This document shows positions 49,722-57,902 of a stretch of 64,000 nt of DNA, piece by piece. A model generated the notes under the pieces. It was not told the DNA's origin. It ran no database searches and worked only from the letters and a program-made list of their open reading frames with translations. A program made the position numbers and the translations under genes. The DNA comes from Nocardiopsis dassonvillei_B (lineage in GTDB: Bacteria > Actinomycetota > Actinomycetes > Streptosporangiales > Streptosporangiaceae), in the NCBI RefSeq assembly GCF_964273065.1, contig NZ_OZ186816.1, forward strand, positions 4,159 through 68,158. Direction: 5' to 3'. Each line of letters starts with the position of its first letter. Position 1 is the stretch's first letter.

Positions 49722-51477
49722 CCGGGGCCTGATCGCTGGTTCCACCCTTGCTACCCCCCGTGGCCTTCTCAGGTTGGGGCGGTGGTTCGGCTTCCGAACC
49801 ACCGTGGTCCTCGGCCCTCTCGCGTCGGAGCCGCCACTGCTCGGCCTCCTGGGAACGGCCATCCTGTTCCAAGAGCTGGCCCAAGTTCCACATGGCATCG
49901 GTGTCTCCAGCTTCGGCTCCCTTGAGGTACCACTGCTCAGCCTCCTGGAGGTTGCCCTTCCTCTCCGCCAAAGCGCCCAGATAGTACATATCTCTGGTGT
50001 TTCCGGCTTCGGCTCCCTGGCGGTACCACTGCTCAGCTTGCTGGAGGTCGCCCCTCCTCTCCGCCAAACGACCCAGGTAGTGCAGGGCGGCGTCGCCGCC
50101 TGCTTTGAGGTAGCGCCGGTACCAGCGCTCGGCTTCCCACAGGCGACCGGCTTGCTCCGCCAAGAGGCCCAGGTGCCACATGGCGTCAGCATCTCCTTCT
50201 TCAGCGCCCAGGAGATACCAGCGCTCGGCCTCCTCGAGCAGACCGGCCCGCTCAGCCCAAAAGGCCCGGGACCACTCGTAGCCGTCGCCACCGGTATCGA
50301 CCCTCTTGCGGTACTTCTCCGCAGCTTTCTCGCGGTCGATGGCCTTCTTCGCCAGAGCGTCCAAACTCTCCCCGGCATCGGTGTTACCGGCCTCGGCTCC
50401 TCGGCGGTACCACCGCTCGGCCTCCTGGAAACGGCCGACCTTCTCCAGCAAGCGACCCAAGTACTCCAGGGAGTAGCTTTCACCGGCCTCAGCACCCTGG
50501 CGGTACCACTGCTCGGCTTCCCGGAAGTCGCCGGTCTTCTCGGCCAGACAGCCCAGGTACCACAAGGCGATGGTGTCCCCGGCCTTGAGGGCGCGCCGGT
50601 ACCAGCGCTCGGCCTCCTGGAACCGTCCCATCCTCTCCGTCAACGAGCCCAGCCGCGTCATCACGTTGGTGTCCCCGGCTTGGAGGGCGTCCTGATACCA
50701 GCGCTCGGCGTCCTGGAGACGGCCGGTTTCCTCCATCAGATTGCCCAGGCTCGACATCGCGTCGGCGTTGCCGGCCTCGGCCGCGCGGAAGTACCACTGC
50801 TCGGCCTCAGAAGGGTCGTCGGCTATGCCTGCCAGGATGTGCATGGCCCGGGTATCGCCCGTCTCCGCGGCGGCGCGGCAGATTTCCGCGACTTCCTCGC
50901 CCTGGCCCAGGTCCTGCAGCAGCTCGACATGCTCGTACAGGGCCTCGCCGTCCTCCCCGGACTCAAAGGCCCGGCGGAGCCGCCCCAGTGGACTCTCGTC
51001 GGGAGGCAGAGCCTGCGCCTTGTGGGTTCCCTCGTCCTGGTGGGGGCGGTCGGAGCCCGGGGATGCATCCTCTTCCTCGGCAGGCTCTTCCTGCTGCGGT
51101 TCGCTGGCGGCCTGCTCCAGGTGGGAGCCCTCCTCAGCGGAGTCTTGCTGTGCGGTCGGCTCCGGGGAGCGCTCGTCCAGGGCCGCGCTCTCCCACAGCC
51201 CAAGGAGGCGGGCGACCTCGGCCTCGACGTCGGCGCCGCGGACCGTTTCGGCCAGGACCTCGGTGATCATCTCGACCGCGCCCTTGGTGGGCAGGTCCGG
51301 TTTGGTGAGGGTGTCGTGGACCTTGGTGTGGGACATGGGCACCCCCTTGGCGTCCAGGGCCCTCTGGATCTCGCGGGAGGAGGGCCAGCCGGCGCGGTGG
51401 TGCAGCTCGTGCAGCGCACGGTTGAGCTCTTCGAGCGGGCCCGGGGGCAGGCCGGGGCGCTTCCAGGGTCGGGGCAC
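49678..51477 (-). CDS. HTH domain fused to Sel1/TPR repeats (599 residues)
   Basis: Residues 1-95 form a small HTH-like domain (PPGPLEELNRALHELHHRAG, SSREIQRALDAKGVPMSHTK, HDTLTKPDLPTKGAVEMITE). After an acidic linker there are about 14 Sel1-type repeats of the form EAEQWYRQGAEAGNTDAMWN to the C-terminus. Sel1 solenoids bind proteins. GTG 51477 follows AGGAG and matches the start of the 57711 paralogue. A small membrane protein is encoded divergently at 51689. Regulator or sensor of that protein is an inference. Confidence 0.8.
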   Translation of the reverse strand: MPRPWKRPGLPPGPLEELNRALHELHHRAGWPSSREIQRALDAKGVPMSHTKVHDTLTKPDLPTKGAVEMITEVLAETVRGADVEAEVARLLGLWESAALDERSPEPTAQQDSAEEGSHLEQAASEPQQEEPAEEEDASPGSDRPHQDEGTHKAQALPPDESPLGRLRRAFESGEDGEALYEHVELLQDLGQGEEVAEICRAAAETGDTRAMHILAGIADDPSEAEQWYFRAAEAGNADAMSSLGNLMEETGRLQDAERWYQDALQAGDTNVMTRLGSLTERMGRFQEAERWYRRALKAGDTIALWYLGCLAEKTGDFREAEQWYRQGAEAGESYSLEYLGRLLEKVGRFQEAERWYRRGAEAGNTDAGESLDALAKKAIDREKAAEKYRKRVDTGGDGYEWSRAFWAERAGLLEEAERWYLLGAEEGDADAMWHLGLLAEQAGRLWEAERWYRRYLKAGGDAALHYLGRLAERRGDLQQAEQWYRQGAEAGNTRDMYYLGALAERKGNLQEAEQWYLKGAEAGDTDAMWNLGQLLEQDGRSQEAEQWRLRRERAEDHGGSEAEPPPQPEKATGGSKGGTSDQAPVTFWQKLRDAFGGV

Positions 51478-51688
51478 ACCAGCTCCTGTGCGGAAGAGAG
51501 GGGGCGAGGGGGCGGTCCTTGGGTGTCCGGAACTGTCAGACATCCTGCCAGCACAGGCTTCCCGCCGCCCCGGCCTGTCAGTGTTCGGCCGAACTCGGCC
51601 ACCGTTGTCCGGGCTCGTCCACCCCCGGGCGAGGCGGGTTCAGGCTGGTCGCATTCCGTTCAGCCCACCCGTGACGAGGAGCCTCCTG

Positions 51689-51895
51689 ATGTCTGCACAC
51701 CCTGTTCCCGAACCGGCCCTGGAGGTGGTGGTCGCCCTGCTGGGCACCGCCGACAGCTGGCCGCTGCTGCTGCTCGTCCTGTTGGTGGCCGTCCCCGCGG
51801 TGTGGTCGCGCGACCCTGGCCGGCGCCGCCGCGCCCGCCAGGTCCTGGCCCTGCTGCGCCCCCACCGCGGGTCCGAGGAGGATCCCCGCCCGTAG
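51689..51895 (+). CDS. Small membrane protein divergent from the HTH-Sel1 gene (68 residues)
   Basis: PALEVVVALLGTADSWPLLL LVLLVAVPAVW is one or two helices, then a basic tail SRDPGRRRRARQVLALLRPH. The 57903 protein is a close relative (GTADSWPLLLLVLFVIVPAV WSRD). GAGGAG precedes the ATG. The divergent arrangement is repeated at both loci. Confidence 0.75.
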   Translation: MSAHPVPEPALEVVVALLGTADSWPLLLLVLLVAVPAVWSRDPGRRRRARQVLALLRPHRGSEEDPRP

Positions 51896-52050
51896 AACCC
51901 CGGGCCCGGAGGCGGGAGAACGGGGCCTTGATTCCACAGGTCAGCCAGAACCTGCTAGCGCACCCCCTTGCCAACGCACCGGAAAAGGGTAAAGCTCCGC
52001 CTCGGGCGCGATGGCGCCCTCAGGTGTCCAGGACAGGGAGAGTGGTGTCA

Positions 52051-52635
52051 GTGCGGCGGTACCCCAGGGCGGTCCCCGAGCACCTGGACAGGCGCATTCG
52101 TGAGGCGCGCGGCTTCTACGACCACGGAGAGCACGACCAGGCGGAGGCGAAGCTCTGGCCCCTGCTGGCCGAGTGCGAGGCCGAGCTCGGAGAACGACAT
52201 CCGGAGGTGATCGCCCTACGCAACCTGCTCGGCTCGGTGCTGTTCCAGCAGCGCAGGACCACCGAGGCGGCGCAGTTGCACCAGGAGGCCATGCGCCAGG
52301 GCATCCGTGTCCTGGGCCGTAACGACCCGGACACCTTGGCCTATGCCCACAACTACGGGACGGCGCTGCTGTTCGGCCAGGCGGGTGAGGGCATCAAGGT
52401 CCTGGAGGACACCCTGCGGCGCCGCAGTCGGAAGCTGGGCGGGCACCACGAGGACACCCTGGCCACGGCCAACGCCCTGGGCGCGGCATTGTTCGCCACC
52501 GGCTCTTTCGGGCCCGCGGTCGACCGGTTGCGCTGGGCCTACGAGGCCAGCGTCCGCCTTGGTGCGGGGCATCCGCTGCGTCAGGACATCGAGAAGAACC
52601 TGCGGATAGCACTGCGCAACTCGGGGCGACGGTGA
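52051..52635 (+). CDS. Tetratricopeptide-repeat protein (194 residues)
   Basis: Kinesin-light-chain-type TPRs: HLDRRIREARGFYDHGEHDQ, LLAECEAELGERHPEVIALR NLLGSVL, GIRVLGRNDPDTLAYAHNYG, SRKLGGHHEDTLATANALGA. Such domains occur in actinobacterial signalling and conflict systems. Three in-frame GTGs (52042, 52045, 52051) follow AGGGAGAG; I take the last. Tiny gene D lies downstream. Confidence 0.75.
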   Translation: MRRYPRAVPEHLDRRIREARGFYDHGEHDQAEAKLWPLLAECEAELGERHPEVIALRNLLGSVLFQQRRTTEAAQLHQEAMRQGIRVLGRNDPDTLAYAHNYGTALLFGQAGEGIKVLEDTLRRRSRKLGGHHEDTLATANALGAALFATGSFGPAVDRLRWAYEASVRLGAGHPLRQDIEKNLRIALRNSGRR

Positions 52636-52784
52636 AGCCGGGCGCGCCACGAGGCGGCCCCGGCGATGGCCATCGAGCGGATCCGTCACGGGGCTTGAGA
52701 CTGACTGGCAGGCCCCGGTGGCCGGGACAGGCCACGTCCGTACCTGGCGGCTCGCCGTAGCTACAGAAGTCGCGGGCCGATTTG

Positions 52785-52887
52785 GCGGTAGGGCCGCTTC
52801 CGGCCACCGGGGCCTGCCCGCCGCCGGCGCGGGGTAGGCCACGCCGTGAGCGGGCGCACCCGGCGCCCCCAGGGGAAGGAGACCCCC
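52785..52887 (+). promoter_or_regulatory. Conserved tiny-gene leader, copy D
   Basis: GGTAGGGCCGCTTCCGGCCA, CCGGGGCCTGCCCGCCG, GGCGCGGGGTAGGCC, GCGGGCGCACCCGGCGCCC, AGGGGAAGGAGACCCCCGTG. The best-preserved version of the leader seen at 47470, 48027 and 49570. Confidence 0.65.
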
Positions 52888-53013
52888 GTGCACCGATCCA
52901 AGGGCGGCCCGTCTATCGGTACCCGGTTGCCGTGGGACCCGCTCGACCCGGTCCCGGCCCCGGAACCGGAGCCGGTGGAGGAGAAGCCGGGCACCGAGCG
53001 TAAGCCCGCCTGA
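52888..53013 (+). CDS. Tiny protein of the V(H/R)RSK family, full length (41 residues)
   Basis: VHRSKGGPSIGTRLPWDPLD then PVPAPEPEPVEEKPGTERKPA. Same length and key segments as the 48125 protein. GAAGGAG precedes the GTG; a strong terminator follows 18 bases after the stop, giving a compact leader-gene-terminator unit of about 290 bases. Confidence 0.6.
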   Translation: MHRSKGGPSIGTRLPWDPLDPVPAPEPEPVEEKPGTERKPA

Positions 53014-53031
53014 GGTCACGCCCCGGTCATG

Positions 53032-53071
53032 AGCCCCCCGCGCAACGCTCGGTTGCGCGGGGGGCTTTTTG
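53032..53071 (+). terminator. Strong rho-independent terminator
   Basis: AGCCCCCCGCGCAAC-gctcg-GTTGCGCGGGGGGCT followed by TTTTT. A related stem lies at 61485, with similar downstream words (GGTACAA). Confidence 0.92.
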
Positions 53072-53285
53072 TGCCCCGACCGCCTTGGTACAACACCTGA
53101 CACATGGTAAGGCCCACCGTGCGGCTGTGTTGCGTTCGATCGCGGTGCTTCCATAAGAGCGTGGACATGACACCAGCATGATATGCGTGTTTTTGATGCC
53201 CACCAGGTGACCATGAGACAGGCTTTTGTCGTATCCACCTGGGAGGCTGGCACGGGGTTCGTGGGAACCCCGGGAGGAGGCCAGC

Positions 53286-53516
53286 ATGGCCAAGGGAGAC
53301 ATCCACACCACCTGACAGGACGGCCGATGGGTGAACAGGGCCGAGGGCAACGAGAGGGCGTCCAACACCGCTTCCACCAAGGCCGAAGCCCAGGCCAAGG
53401 GTCGGGAGATGGCGATCGATCGCGGCGTGGAGCACGTCATTCACAGCCAGGACGGCCGGATCGGTGAGCGCAACACCTATCCGCGTAGTCGTGATCCGCG
53501 CCGCTCGCGCGGCTGA
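53286..53516 (+). pseudogene. DUF2188-type protein interrupted by one in-frame TGA
   Basis: ATG opens MAKGDIHTT, then TGA at 53313-53315, then QDGRWVNRAEGNERASNTAS, TKAEAQAKGREMAIDRGVEH, VIHSQDGRIGERNTYPRSRD. Length, DGRW core and HVIHxxDGRIxERN end are those of DUF2188. GGAGGAGG precedes the ATG. A Trp codon TGG to TGA change would explain it. A shorter product from GTG at 53331 is possible. Confidence 0.75.
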
Positions 53517-53525
53517 ACAGGCGAA

Positions 53526-53557
53526 AGGGCCCCCGCCGGACAAGTGGCAGGGGCCCT
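53526..53557 (+). terminator. Hairpin after the DUF2188 gene
   Basis: AGGGCCCC pairs with GGGGCCCT over a 16-base loop, 10 bases beyond the stop. Confidence 0.65.
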
Positions 53558-53710
53558 GAATCACTCAAGGACGGCACAGGCAGAGCGCGCCGTCGGTTGT
53601 CGACGTTGGGAGGTACAGGTGAGTGGATGTCCGGCGCTCTCAACATCGGCGACAGATCAGAGTGAAACGGTCATATGATCCGTTCATCCCTGTCATACGG
53701 TCATCCTATA

Positions 53711-53968
53711 TCAGAAGAACCGCAAACGTTCACGGGTGCCCTCTGAGTTCTCGATGTAGAGGCGGTCGCCTCGCCCGAAGGCCTCCTCAAGGTAGGCGTA
53801 GACCTGCAGGGCGCGGTTGATGACATCGGTTCGGGTCTCGCCGGTCGCCTCTACCGCCTCGGCCAGAGCCTGAGTGGAACGCTTGGTCAGATTGACCGTC
53901 ACCCGCGATGCGGTTTGAGGGTGCGGCCCGGATCCTGGTGGCGTCTCGGTCTTTGTATTGAACGACAT
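53711..53968 (-). CDS. Ribbon-helix-helix regulator (85 residues)
   Basis: TASRVTVNLTKRSTQALAEA, VEATGETRTDVINRALQVYA, YLEEAFGRGDRLYIENSEGT: strand-helix-helix with a C-terminal extension, the form of CopG/Arc-type DNA-binding proteins. No toxin gene is adjacent. AT-rich DNA with repeated CATATG/TCATA words on both sides (53670-53715 and 54230-54370) may be its binding sites. Probable autoregulated repressor. Confidence 0.75.
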   Translation of the reverse strand: MSFNTKTETPPGSGPHPQTASRVTVNLTKRSTQALAEAVEATGETRTDVINRALQVYAYLEEAFGRGDRLYIENSEGTRERLRFF

Positions 53969-54221
53969 ACGGCTCCCCGGGTTCGTCTTATGCGGTTGAG
54001 GGGTGCCTGCAGCTCACCGTTGAGCGCAGGTGGCATGGCCAGATTCGAAAGCGATCTGTGCGTGTCGACTGAATCCAGGGGTGCAGGTGGTGCCAAGGGG
54101 GGTGTGGCGCCACACGCTCGCCGGCGTCGGTGCCGGCTCGGACGGGGTTGCGATGAGCCATGTGCTTACCGCTGCGACAGCCGTTGTACCCATGCTCAGC
54201 CTCCACGGAGCGCGATCGTCA

Positions 54222-54372
54222 TGCGGTACAAGTATGCTTGATTTGTGCATCACAGTCAACGTATATGGGGGTCATAGACGTCAACTTTGTACATCCTTGG
54301 ATCACATGACTCACATATGATGCGCGTCCCATATGCGTATGATGATCATCCCGTATGCTAAGGTGACTAGTG
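54222..54372. promoter_or_regulatory. AT-rich patch with repeated CATATG-type words
   Basis: In a GC-rich window this stretch has CATATGATGCG, CCATATGCGTATGATGATC and CCGTATGC words, partly palindromic; similar words (TCATATGATCCG, GTCATACGGTC) lie at 53670-53710. It probably holds promoters and operators of the RHH regulator and the 54473 gene. Confidence 0.45.
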
Positions 54373-54472
54373 GATGTCCGGCGCCGTAGGCGCCGGCGGG
54401 CGCGAGGTCGGTTCCCCCCTGGGTCTCGCCCGCGTCGTCGTCGCTTGACAACTCAACAACGGAGGTCATCCC

Positions 54473-54859
54473 ATGGGGGAACTTTCGGGGCAGCCACCCA
54501 CCGAGCACTCGGATGAGGTCGAGGAGATCGACCTGGGCGAGGAGCAACCACGGGCCAGGGCCGATGTGATGGTCGACGGGCCGGCCTCTTCATCCCACTG
54601 CTCCCTTGAGGGCAGCTTCGAACGCCTCGGGGCCCAGGCAACCTTGCGCAGCCAGCTCCTTCAGGGTTCGTTCACGGAGAAGTCCTTGATGGTGACGCTC
54701 GCCCTCGCCGGAACCTCGGTTCCCGCGGCGGTCCTCGGGGGTATCGGGGCCATCGCCGGAGCCGCGGCGTGGGTTGCTCTGGGGTGTGCCCTGATCGTAT
54801 GGATCATCACCCTGGCGGCGTGCTGTTACCTGCTGTGCCGCCCCCTCAACCAGAACTGA
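54473..54859 (+). CDS. Membrane protein with acidic cytoplasmic head (128 residues)
   Basis: An acidic N-terminus (EHSDEVEEIDLGEEQ) is followed by a helical segment (CSLEGSFERLGAQATLRSQL) and two membrane helices (VPAAVLGGIGAIAGAAAWVA, ALIVWIITLAACCYLLC). ACGGAGG precedes the ATG. It is the last gene before the recombination site. Unknown role. Confidence 0.65.
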   Translation: MGELSGQPPTEHSDEVEEIDLGEEQPRARADVMVDGPASSSHCSLEGSFERLGAQATLRSQLLQGSFTEKSLMVTLALAGTSVPAAVLGGIGAIAGAAAWVALGCALIVWIITLAACCYLLCRPLNQN

Positions 54860-54914
54860 CAACTCCTCGGAACCGCACGCGGGATTCGAGGCCGGACCCC
54901 ATGGGGAGGGGGAC

Positions 54915-54938
54915 GGGGGCCGGGAGGCCCCTTTTTGC
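54915..54938 (+). terminator. Terminator before the recombination site
   Basis: GGGGGCC-ggga-GGCCCC followed by TTTTT gives a short classical terminator for the upstream membrane-protein gene. Confidence 0.7.
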
Positions 54939-54942
54939 GTTG

Positions 54943-54974
54943 TGACTTTCGATAAGCTCACTTGTCGAAAGTCA
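54943..54974. promoter_or_regulatory. Lox/dif-like recombination core site
   Basis: TGACTTTCGATAA-GCTCAC-TTGTCGAAAGTCA: two 13-base arms (12 of 13 matching as inverted repeat) around a 6-base centre, 37 bases before the tyrosine recombinase gene. This is the exact architecture of tyrosine recombinase core sites. Confidence 0.75.
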
Positions 54975-55011
54975 AAACGGGCCCGGGCGGGGCCGCGGCG
55001 GGAGGGGCACC

Positions 55012-56085
55012 ATGGCGGGCGAGCGCGAGCCAGGGGTGCTCTTCGACGACGGCCAGGACCCGCCCACCGCCCTCCCCGCCCCGATGCCGCCGCCCCCGGC
55101 GCCGGGGGCGCTGTTCCGCCCGGCCGACGCCGAGCTCACCCCCTCGGCCGCGGCCCGGGTCGCCGACGGCTGGGCCCCCTCCACCCAGAAGGGGTACACC
55201 CGCGACTGGACGGCCTTCACCGCCTGGTGCGCGAGCGCCGGGCGCACCCCGCTGCCGGCCACCGCCGAGACCCTGGCCTCCTACGTCGACCACCTCGCCA
55301 CCGCCGGGGCAGCCCCGGCCACCATCGACCGCGCCCTGGGCGCCATCGCCTCACGCCACCACGCCGACGGCCACGCCCTCACCACCAAGGCCGCCCGGCT
55401 GGCACTGCGCTCCTACACCCGCCAGTGGGCCAAAGAAGGGGGGCGCCGGCGCCGCGCCCCCGCGCTGACCGTCGAGCAGCTGCGGCTCATGCTCACCGCC
55501 GCCGGCGAGGACCTGCGGGGCCTGCGCGACCGCACCCTGCTGCTGCTCGGCTACGCGATGATGGCCCGCCGCTCCGAGCTCGCCGCCCTGGACACCACCG
55601 ACCTGCGCGCCGTCCCCGAGGGACTGGAGGTGTTCGTCGCCGCCTCCAAGACCGACAAGGACGCCGCCGGGGTGACGGTCGCCGTGCCCTACGGCACCCA
55701 CCTGCTCACCTGCCCGGTGCGCACCACCGTCGCCTACCACCGGGCCCTGGCCGAGGCCGGCGCCGCCCAGGGCCCCCTCCTGCGCTCCATCGACCGGCAC
55801 GGCCGCCCCCTGGGCAGCCCCGGCGCGGCCGGTCGCGGCACCGGGCGCATGTCCGGGGCCGGCATCAACCTCGTCGTGAAACGGCTCGCCGCACAGGTCG
55901 GCCTGGAGGGGGTCACCGCGCACTCGCTGCGCGCCGGCCCGGCCACCGCCGCCGCGGCCGCGAGGGTGCCGCGGGCCTGGATCGCCCGCCAGGGCCGGTG
56001 GGCCGAGCGCTCCACCGCCATCGACGCCTACATCCGCCCCGCCGACGCCTGGACCGACAACCCCCTGCGCCACGTCGGACTGTAA
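55012..56085 (+). CDS. Tyrosine site-specific recombinase (357 residues)
   Basis: A Pro-rich start is followed by a SAM-like core-binding domain (STQKGYTRDWTAFTAWCASA, LASYVDHLATAGAAPATIDR) and the catalytic domain with Arg in MMARRSELAALDT near 185, HSLRAG near 303, GRW near 325 (Trp replacing the second His) and the Tyr nucleophile in AYIRP near 339. It catalyses strand exchange, probably at the site just upstream. The final 48 codons are duplicated in inverted orientation at 692. Plasmid resolution or integration are both possible. Confidence 0.9.
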   Translation: MAGEREPGVLFDDGQDPPTALPAPMPPPPAPGALFRPADAELTPSAAARVADGWAPSTQKGYTRDWTAFTAWCASAGRTPLPATAETLASYVDHLATAGAAPATIDRALGAIASRHHADGHALTTKAARLALRSYTRQWAKEGGRRRRAPALTVEQLRLMLTAAGEDLRGLRDRTLLLLGYAMMARRSELAALDTTDLRAVPEGLEVFVAASKTDKDAAGVTVAVPYGTHLLTCPVRTTVAYHRALAEAGAAQGPLLRSIDRHGRPLGSPGAAGRGTGRMSGAGINLVVKRLAAQVGLEGVTAHSLRAGPATAAAAARVPRAWIARQGRWAERSTAIDAYIRPADAWTDNPLRHVGL

Positions 56086-56370
56086 GACGCCCGCTCACGA
56101 CCCTCCCGGGGAGCGGTCCTGCTTGACCACCAGCACCAGCACGCCCAGCGCCGCGCCGAACGCGGCCCCGGCCGCGAGCAGCGCGTCGGGCCAGGACGCC
56201 CCCGCCGCCAACCGCAGCGCCCCTGCCAGGGCCGCGCACCCCGTGCTGGCCACCAGGATCAGCGCCGCGCGCACCTCGATCATCTCCGCTCCCTCCACGC
56301 CGGGACCTCCGGTTGTGATCCAGCCTGGGACCAGCGAAAACCGGATGCTCCGACCACACCCTGCGGACCC
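55941..56370. repeat. Right arm of the 430-bp inverted repeat
   Basis: Reverse complement of 407-836. It starts within the recombinase codons (GGCCACCGCCGCC) and ends upstream of the small membrane gene (GTCCGCAGGGTGTGG on the minus strand). Confidence 0.9.
56095..56283 (-). CDS. Small two-helix membrane protein (copy identical to 494)
   Basis: Same 62 residues as the left-arm copy, with the same GGAGGGAG site, convergent with the recombinase and separated from it by 9 bases. This is presumably the original location. Confidence 0.75.
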   Translation of the reverse strand: MIEVRAALILVASTGCAALAGALRLAAGASWPDALLAAGAAFGAALGVLVLVVKQDRSPGGS

Positions 56371-56575
56371 GAACCCGACGGTGTGCCAGGCGCCGGGATG
56401 ATCCCGCTCGAAGGTGGTCGGCAAGGCGGCGTCCTGAGCCGGACGCTCGCGGCGGACCCCTGGGGGATCCGGGTGAGTGTGGTCATGCATCCCACTCTCA
56501 CCACAGGTGGTGAGCACACCAATAGCCCAGCGTGCTCAAATGCGAGCCGTTTTGTGCTCGCAGGTCACAGCTCTG

Positions 56576-56833
56576 ATGTACTCAAAAATTCGACAGGTCG
56601 CCCCGCTGGCCTCATTGGACGTCGACGACAAGGGCGAACTCCTGGACCAGGTGGAACGGGTGGAGCAGGCAGGCCCCGCCTCGGATACCTCCGAGGGCAT
56701 GCTCACCAAGCTCAAGCGGTGGCTGGGCAACATCCACAACCTAGTCAGCGGCGACACCGGTCAGGCAGCCGTGCTGCTGGGCAAGATCACCGCCGCCCTG
56801 AAGCGGATCGGGGAGAGGCTCGGGGTGGCCTGA
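56576..56833 (+). CDS. Small helical protein or C-terminal fragment (85 residues)
   Basis: MYSKIRQVAPLASLDVDDKG, LLDQVERVEQAGPASDTSEG, MLTKLKRWLGNIHNLVSGDT, GQAAVLLGKITAALKRIGER. Helical pattern as in the C-terminal tails of many actinobacterial effector-type proteins. No good ribosome site; it may be what remains of a longer gene cut by the inverted-repeat event. Confidence 0.45.
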   Translation: MYSKIRQVAPLASLDVDDKGELLDQVERVEQAGPASDTSEGMLTKLKRWLGNIHNLVSGDTGQAAVLLGKITAALKRIGERLGVA

Positions 56834-56949
56834 CCCTGGAAGAGGTCTAGGGGATCACTCCTTCTGACCCACGATTTGGCCCACTTATCGGAAGCCAGGA
56901 ACCGGCGAAAACAGCAGCAGCCGAGCACGCCCCGACACCACGGCAGCCC

Positions 56950-57711
56950 TCACTCGGCTCCCCCGAGCTCCCAGCCCCGCTCCCGTTGCCACCAGTGGTT
57001 GGGCTGCTCCACCCGGCCCGCTTCCTCCAGCAGGGATCTGAGGTTGACCATCGCCCTAGCGTCGCCCTCTTCGGTGGCCTGTCGGAGCCAGTGTTTGGCC
57101 TCCTCTGGGCGGCCCGTTTCCGCCAATAGGTCCCCGAGGAGGATCATCGCCCTAGCGTCGCCCTTTTCCGCGGCCTGTCGGAGCCAGTGTTCGGCCTCCT
57201 TTATGCGGCCCTCCTTCGCCAATAGGATCCCGAAGTTGACCATCGTGTCGGTGTCACCGGCCTCGGCCTGTTCCCGTTCCCGCCGCTCCTGCTGCCAGGG
57301 GTTGGCCCACTGACGAGATTGCCTGTGCTCCTCTTTCTTCTCCACGGTTGTCGGTCGAGATACTTCGCTCTGGGGCCTCTCTGAGGTCGCGTGAGCAGAG
57401 GGCGGGGCGTCCAGAGAGGCGTCCTGCCACAGGCCCAGGAGGCGGTCGATCTCGGCGTTGACGTCGGCGCCGCGGACCGTCTCGGCCAGGACTTCGGTGA
57501 TCATCTCGACCGCACCCTTGGTGGGCAAGACCGGCTTGGTGAGGGTGTCGTGGACCTTGGTGTGGGACATGGGCACCCCCTTGGCCTCCAAGGCCCGCTG
57601 GATCTCGCGGGAGGAGGGCCAGCCGGCCCGGTGGTGCAACTCGTGCAGCGCACGGTTGAGCTCGCCGAGTGGGCCCGAGGGGATAGTGGGACGCTTCCAG
57701 GGCCGCGGCAC
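56950..57711 (-). CDS. HTH domain fused to short Sel1/TPR repeats (253 residues)
   Basis: Residues 1-95 are nearly identical to the N-terminus of the 49678 protein (SGPLGELNRALHELHHRAGW, SSREIQRALEAKGVPMSHTK). After a linker come three Sel1-type repeats (EAEHWLRQAAEKGDARAMIL). The close N-terminal and distant C-terminal match indicates domain swapping. GTG start at the same MPRPWKR position. Divergent small membrane gene at 57903. Confidence 0.8.
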   Translation of the reverse strand: MPRPWKRPTIPSGPLGELNRALHELHHRAGWPSSREIQRALEAKGVPMSHTKVHDTLTKPVLPTKGAVEMITEVLAETVRGADVNAEIDRLLGLWQDASLDAPPSAHATSERPQSEVSRPTTVEKKEEHRQSRQWANPWQQERREREQAEAGDTDTMVNFGILLAKEGRIKEAEHWLRQAAEKGDARAMILLGDLLAETGRPEEAKHWLRQATEEGDARAMVNLRSLLEEAGRVEQPNHWWQRERGWELGGAE

Positions 57712-57902
57712 ACCAGTCCTTCCGATCAGTGGCTACTGCTGTCAGAAACTGTCAGACATCCTGCCAGCAAAGGCCTCGCTGTGTCGGGAACTGTCAATGA
57801 TTGGCCGCTCTTGGACGCGGACGTTCTGACGCGTCCATACCGCGCCGGGCCGGGTTGAAGCTGATCGCATCCTGATCAGCTCGCCCTGGGTGGAGGAACC
57901 CC

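Noticed and set aside
49432..52635. 1067-residue + strand frame
   Set aside because: Most of it is the complement of the Sel1 repeats; only its last ~195 codons (TPR gene) have independent support and a start.
55351..56073. 240-residue minus-strand frame within the recombinase
   Set aside because: Antisense of a gene with complete catalytic residues.
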